52,111 nt of DNA from Sandaracinaceae bacterium (GTDB taxonomy: Bacteria > Myxococcota_A > Polyangia > Polyangiales > Sandaracinaceae): positions 1 through 52,111 of the forward strand of contig JAHBWG010000068.1 in NCBI GenBank assembly GCA_019637095.1, in the 5' to 3' direction. The position numbers were made by a program, and so were the translations under genes. The notes beneath the pieces are model-generated. The model did no database searches. It had not been told where the DNA came from and saw only the letters and a program-made list of their open reading frames with translations. Below, piece after piece: positions 51,814-52,111 of the stretch. Every line of letters starts with the position of its first letter. Positions within the stretch are counted from its first letter, which is position 1.

Positions 51814-52111
51814 TCGCGCACCGCCGGCCGCTCGGGGCTCGTGGAGGATCCGCGCGCCGGGGCTGGATCTTCCCCCCACTCGGTCCGCAGCCGCGCGACT
51901 CGGCGCGCGGGCGGCCCGGCGGCGGGCGTGGTCACCGTCGCGCGGGCGTCGCGCGTGCGGGCCCGTGCCTCGAGCGCCGCCGCGTCGTCGCGTACCGTGT
52001 CGTCGTGCGCGGCGTCGTCGTGGGCGGCGTCGTCGCGTCCCGTGTCGTCGTGCGCGGCGTCGTCGTGGGCGTCGTCGCGTACCGTGTCGTCGTGCGCGGC
52101 GTCGTCCTGGG
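51807..52111 (-). CDS. C-terminal fragment of an unrecognised gene with Asp/His-rich repeats (cut by window edge)
   Basis: An open minus-strand frame runs 101 codons from the window edge to a TGA that overlaps the start of the protease gene. Its first 44 residues are near-perfect repeats such as DDAAHDDTVRDDAH (14 or 15 residues), followed by an Arg/Ala-rich tail ending RPAVREW. Third positions are almost all G or C, as expected for coding in this genome. Because the sequence is low-complexity it could instead be a non-coding tandem repeat. The His/Asp content suggests a possible divalent-metal-binding tail. Confidence 0.4.
   Translation of the reverse strand, partial: QDDAAHDDTVRDDAHDDAAHDDTGRDDAAHDDAAHDDTVRDDAAALEARARTRDARATVTTPAAGPPARRVARLRTEWGEDPAPARGSSTSPERPAVREW
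51978..52111. repeat. Tandem 42/45-bp repeats (about three copies)
   Basis: On the plus strand GTCGTCGTGCGCGGCGTCGT recurs with alternating GTACC and GTCCC variants. The units differ by one codon (42 and 45 bp), so any reading frame is kept. It extends beyond the window. Confidence 0.65.

Noticed and set aside
51978-52111. A CRISPR-like array in the terminal repeats
   Set aside because: The units are contiguous with no unique spacers, and their period is a multiple of three, as in a coding tandem repeat.

Overview
The window is very GC-rich, with almost every third codon position G or C. It carries Asp/Ala/Gly-rich lipoprotein linkers, Cys-rich and Gly-rich surface lipoproteins, a Hanks-type Ser/Thr kinase and a type VI secretion (T6SS) accessory block. 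That mix fits a myxobacterium (Myxococcota, order Polyangiales, Sandaracinus-like). This placement is an inference from gene style; no rRNA or other taxonomic marker is present.

Layout. (1) 1-5742, minus strand: a T6SS spike-accessory operon reading DUF2169-pentapeptide protein, pentapeptide protein, DUF3540, PAAR-like DUF4150 and a VgrG cut by the window edge. Two plus-strand genes of unknown family (5841-8658) diverge from it and are candidate cargo or accessory genes. (2) 8668-9325: a VapBC toxin-antitoxin pair whose promoter lies inside a perfect palindrome. (3) 9420-12312: nadB, a RimK-type ATP-grasp ligase and a DUF952 gene. (4) 12318-15100, minus strand: glutaredoxin, a frameshifted SEC-C gene, a small membrane protein and a truncated, frameshifted Uma2 remnant, preceded by a divergent MBL/beta-CASP RNase-like gene. 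(5) 15129-19006: a seven-repeat RCC1 lipoprotein flanked by a perfect 14-bp direct repeat, then a Cys-rich/Gly-rich lipoprotein. (6) 19043-26620: metK, an EAL protein, a lipoprotein followed by two tandem carotenoid-oxygenase genes, an arsC stub, DUF523 and an unknown gene. (7) 26731-39980: a PHP-domain lipoprotein, a double radical-SAM protein, a Ser/Thr kinase, an unknown/PhyH divergent pair, a zinc-ribbon membrane protein and a three-gene operon of two radical-SAM enzymes around an unrecognised protein. (8) 40044-52111: a P-domain lipoprotein, a GT2 / acyltransferase / MMPL lipid-type group, a glyoxalase-fold protein, a LamG-like lipoprotein with a haem-type CATCH motif, a PSI-like Cys-rich lipoprotein, a TPR-trypsin protease and the tail of a gene with Asp/His repeats.

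The most interesting points are three. The radical-SAM operon at 36113-39980 has an unrecognised middle partner. The double radical-SAM fusion lies nearby. A recurring promoter architecture places a TANNNT hexamer only 5-9 nt before the start codon with no Shine-Dalgarno sequence. This implies leaderless mRNAs, and at 34315/34340 it forms an almost symmetrical divergent promoter with overlapping -10 elements. No tRNA, rRNA, CRISPR array or insertion sequence was recognised, and no gene-free stretch exceeds 300 bases.
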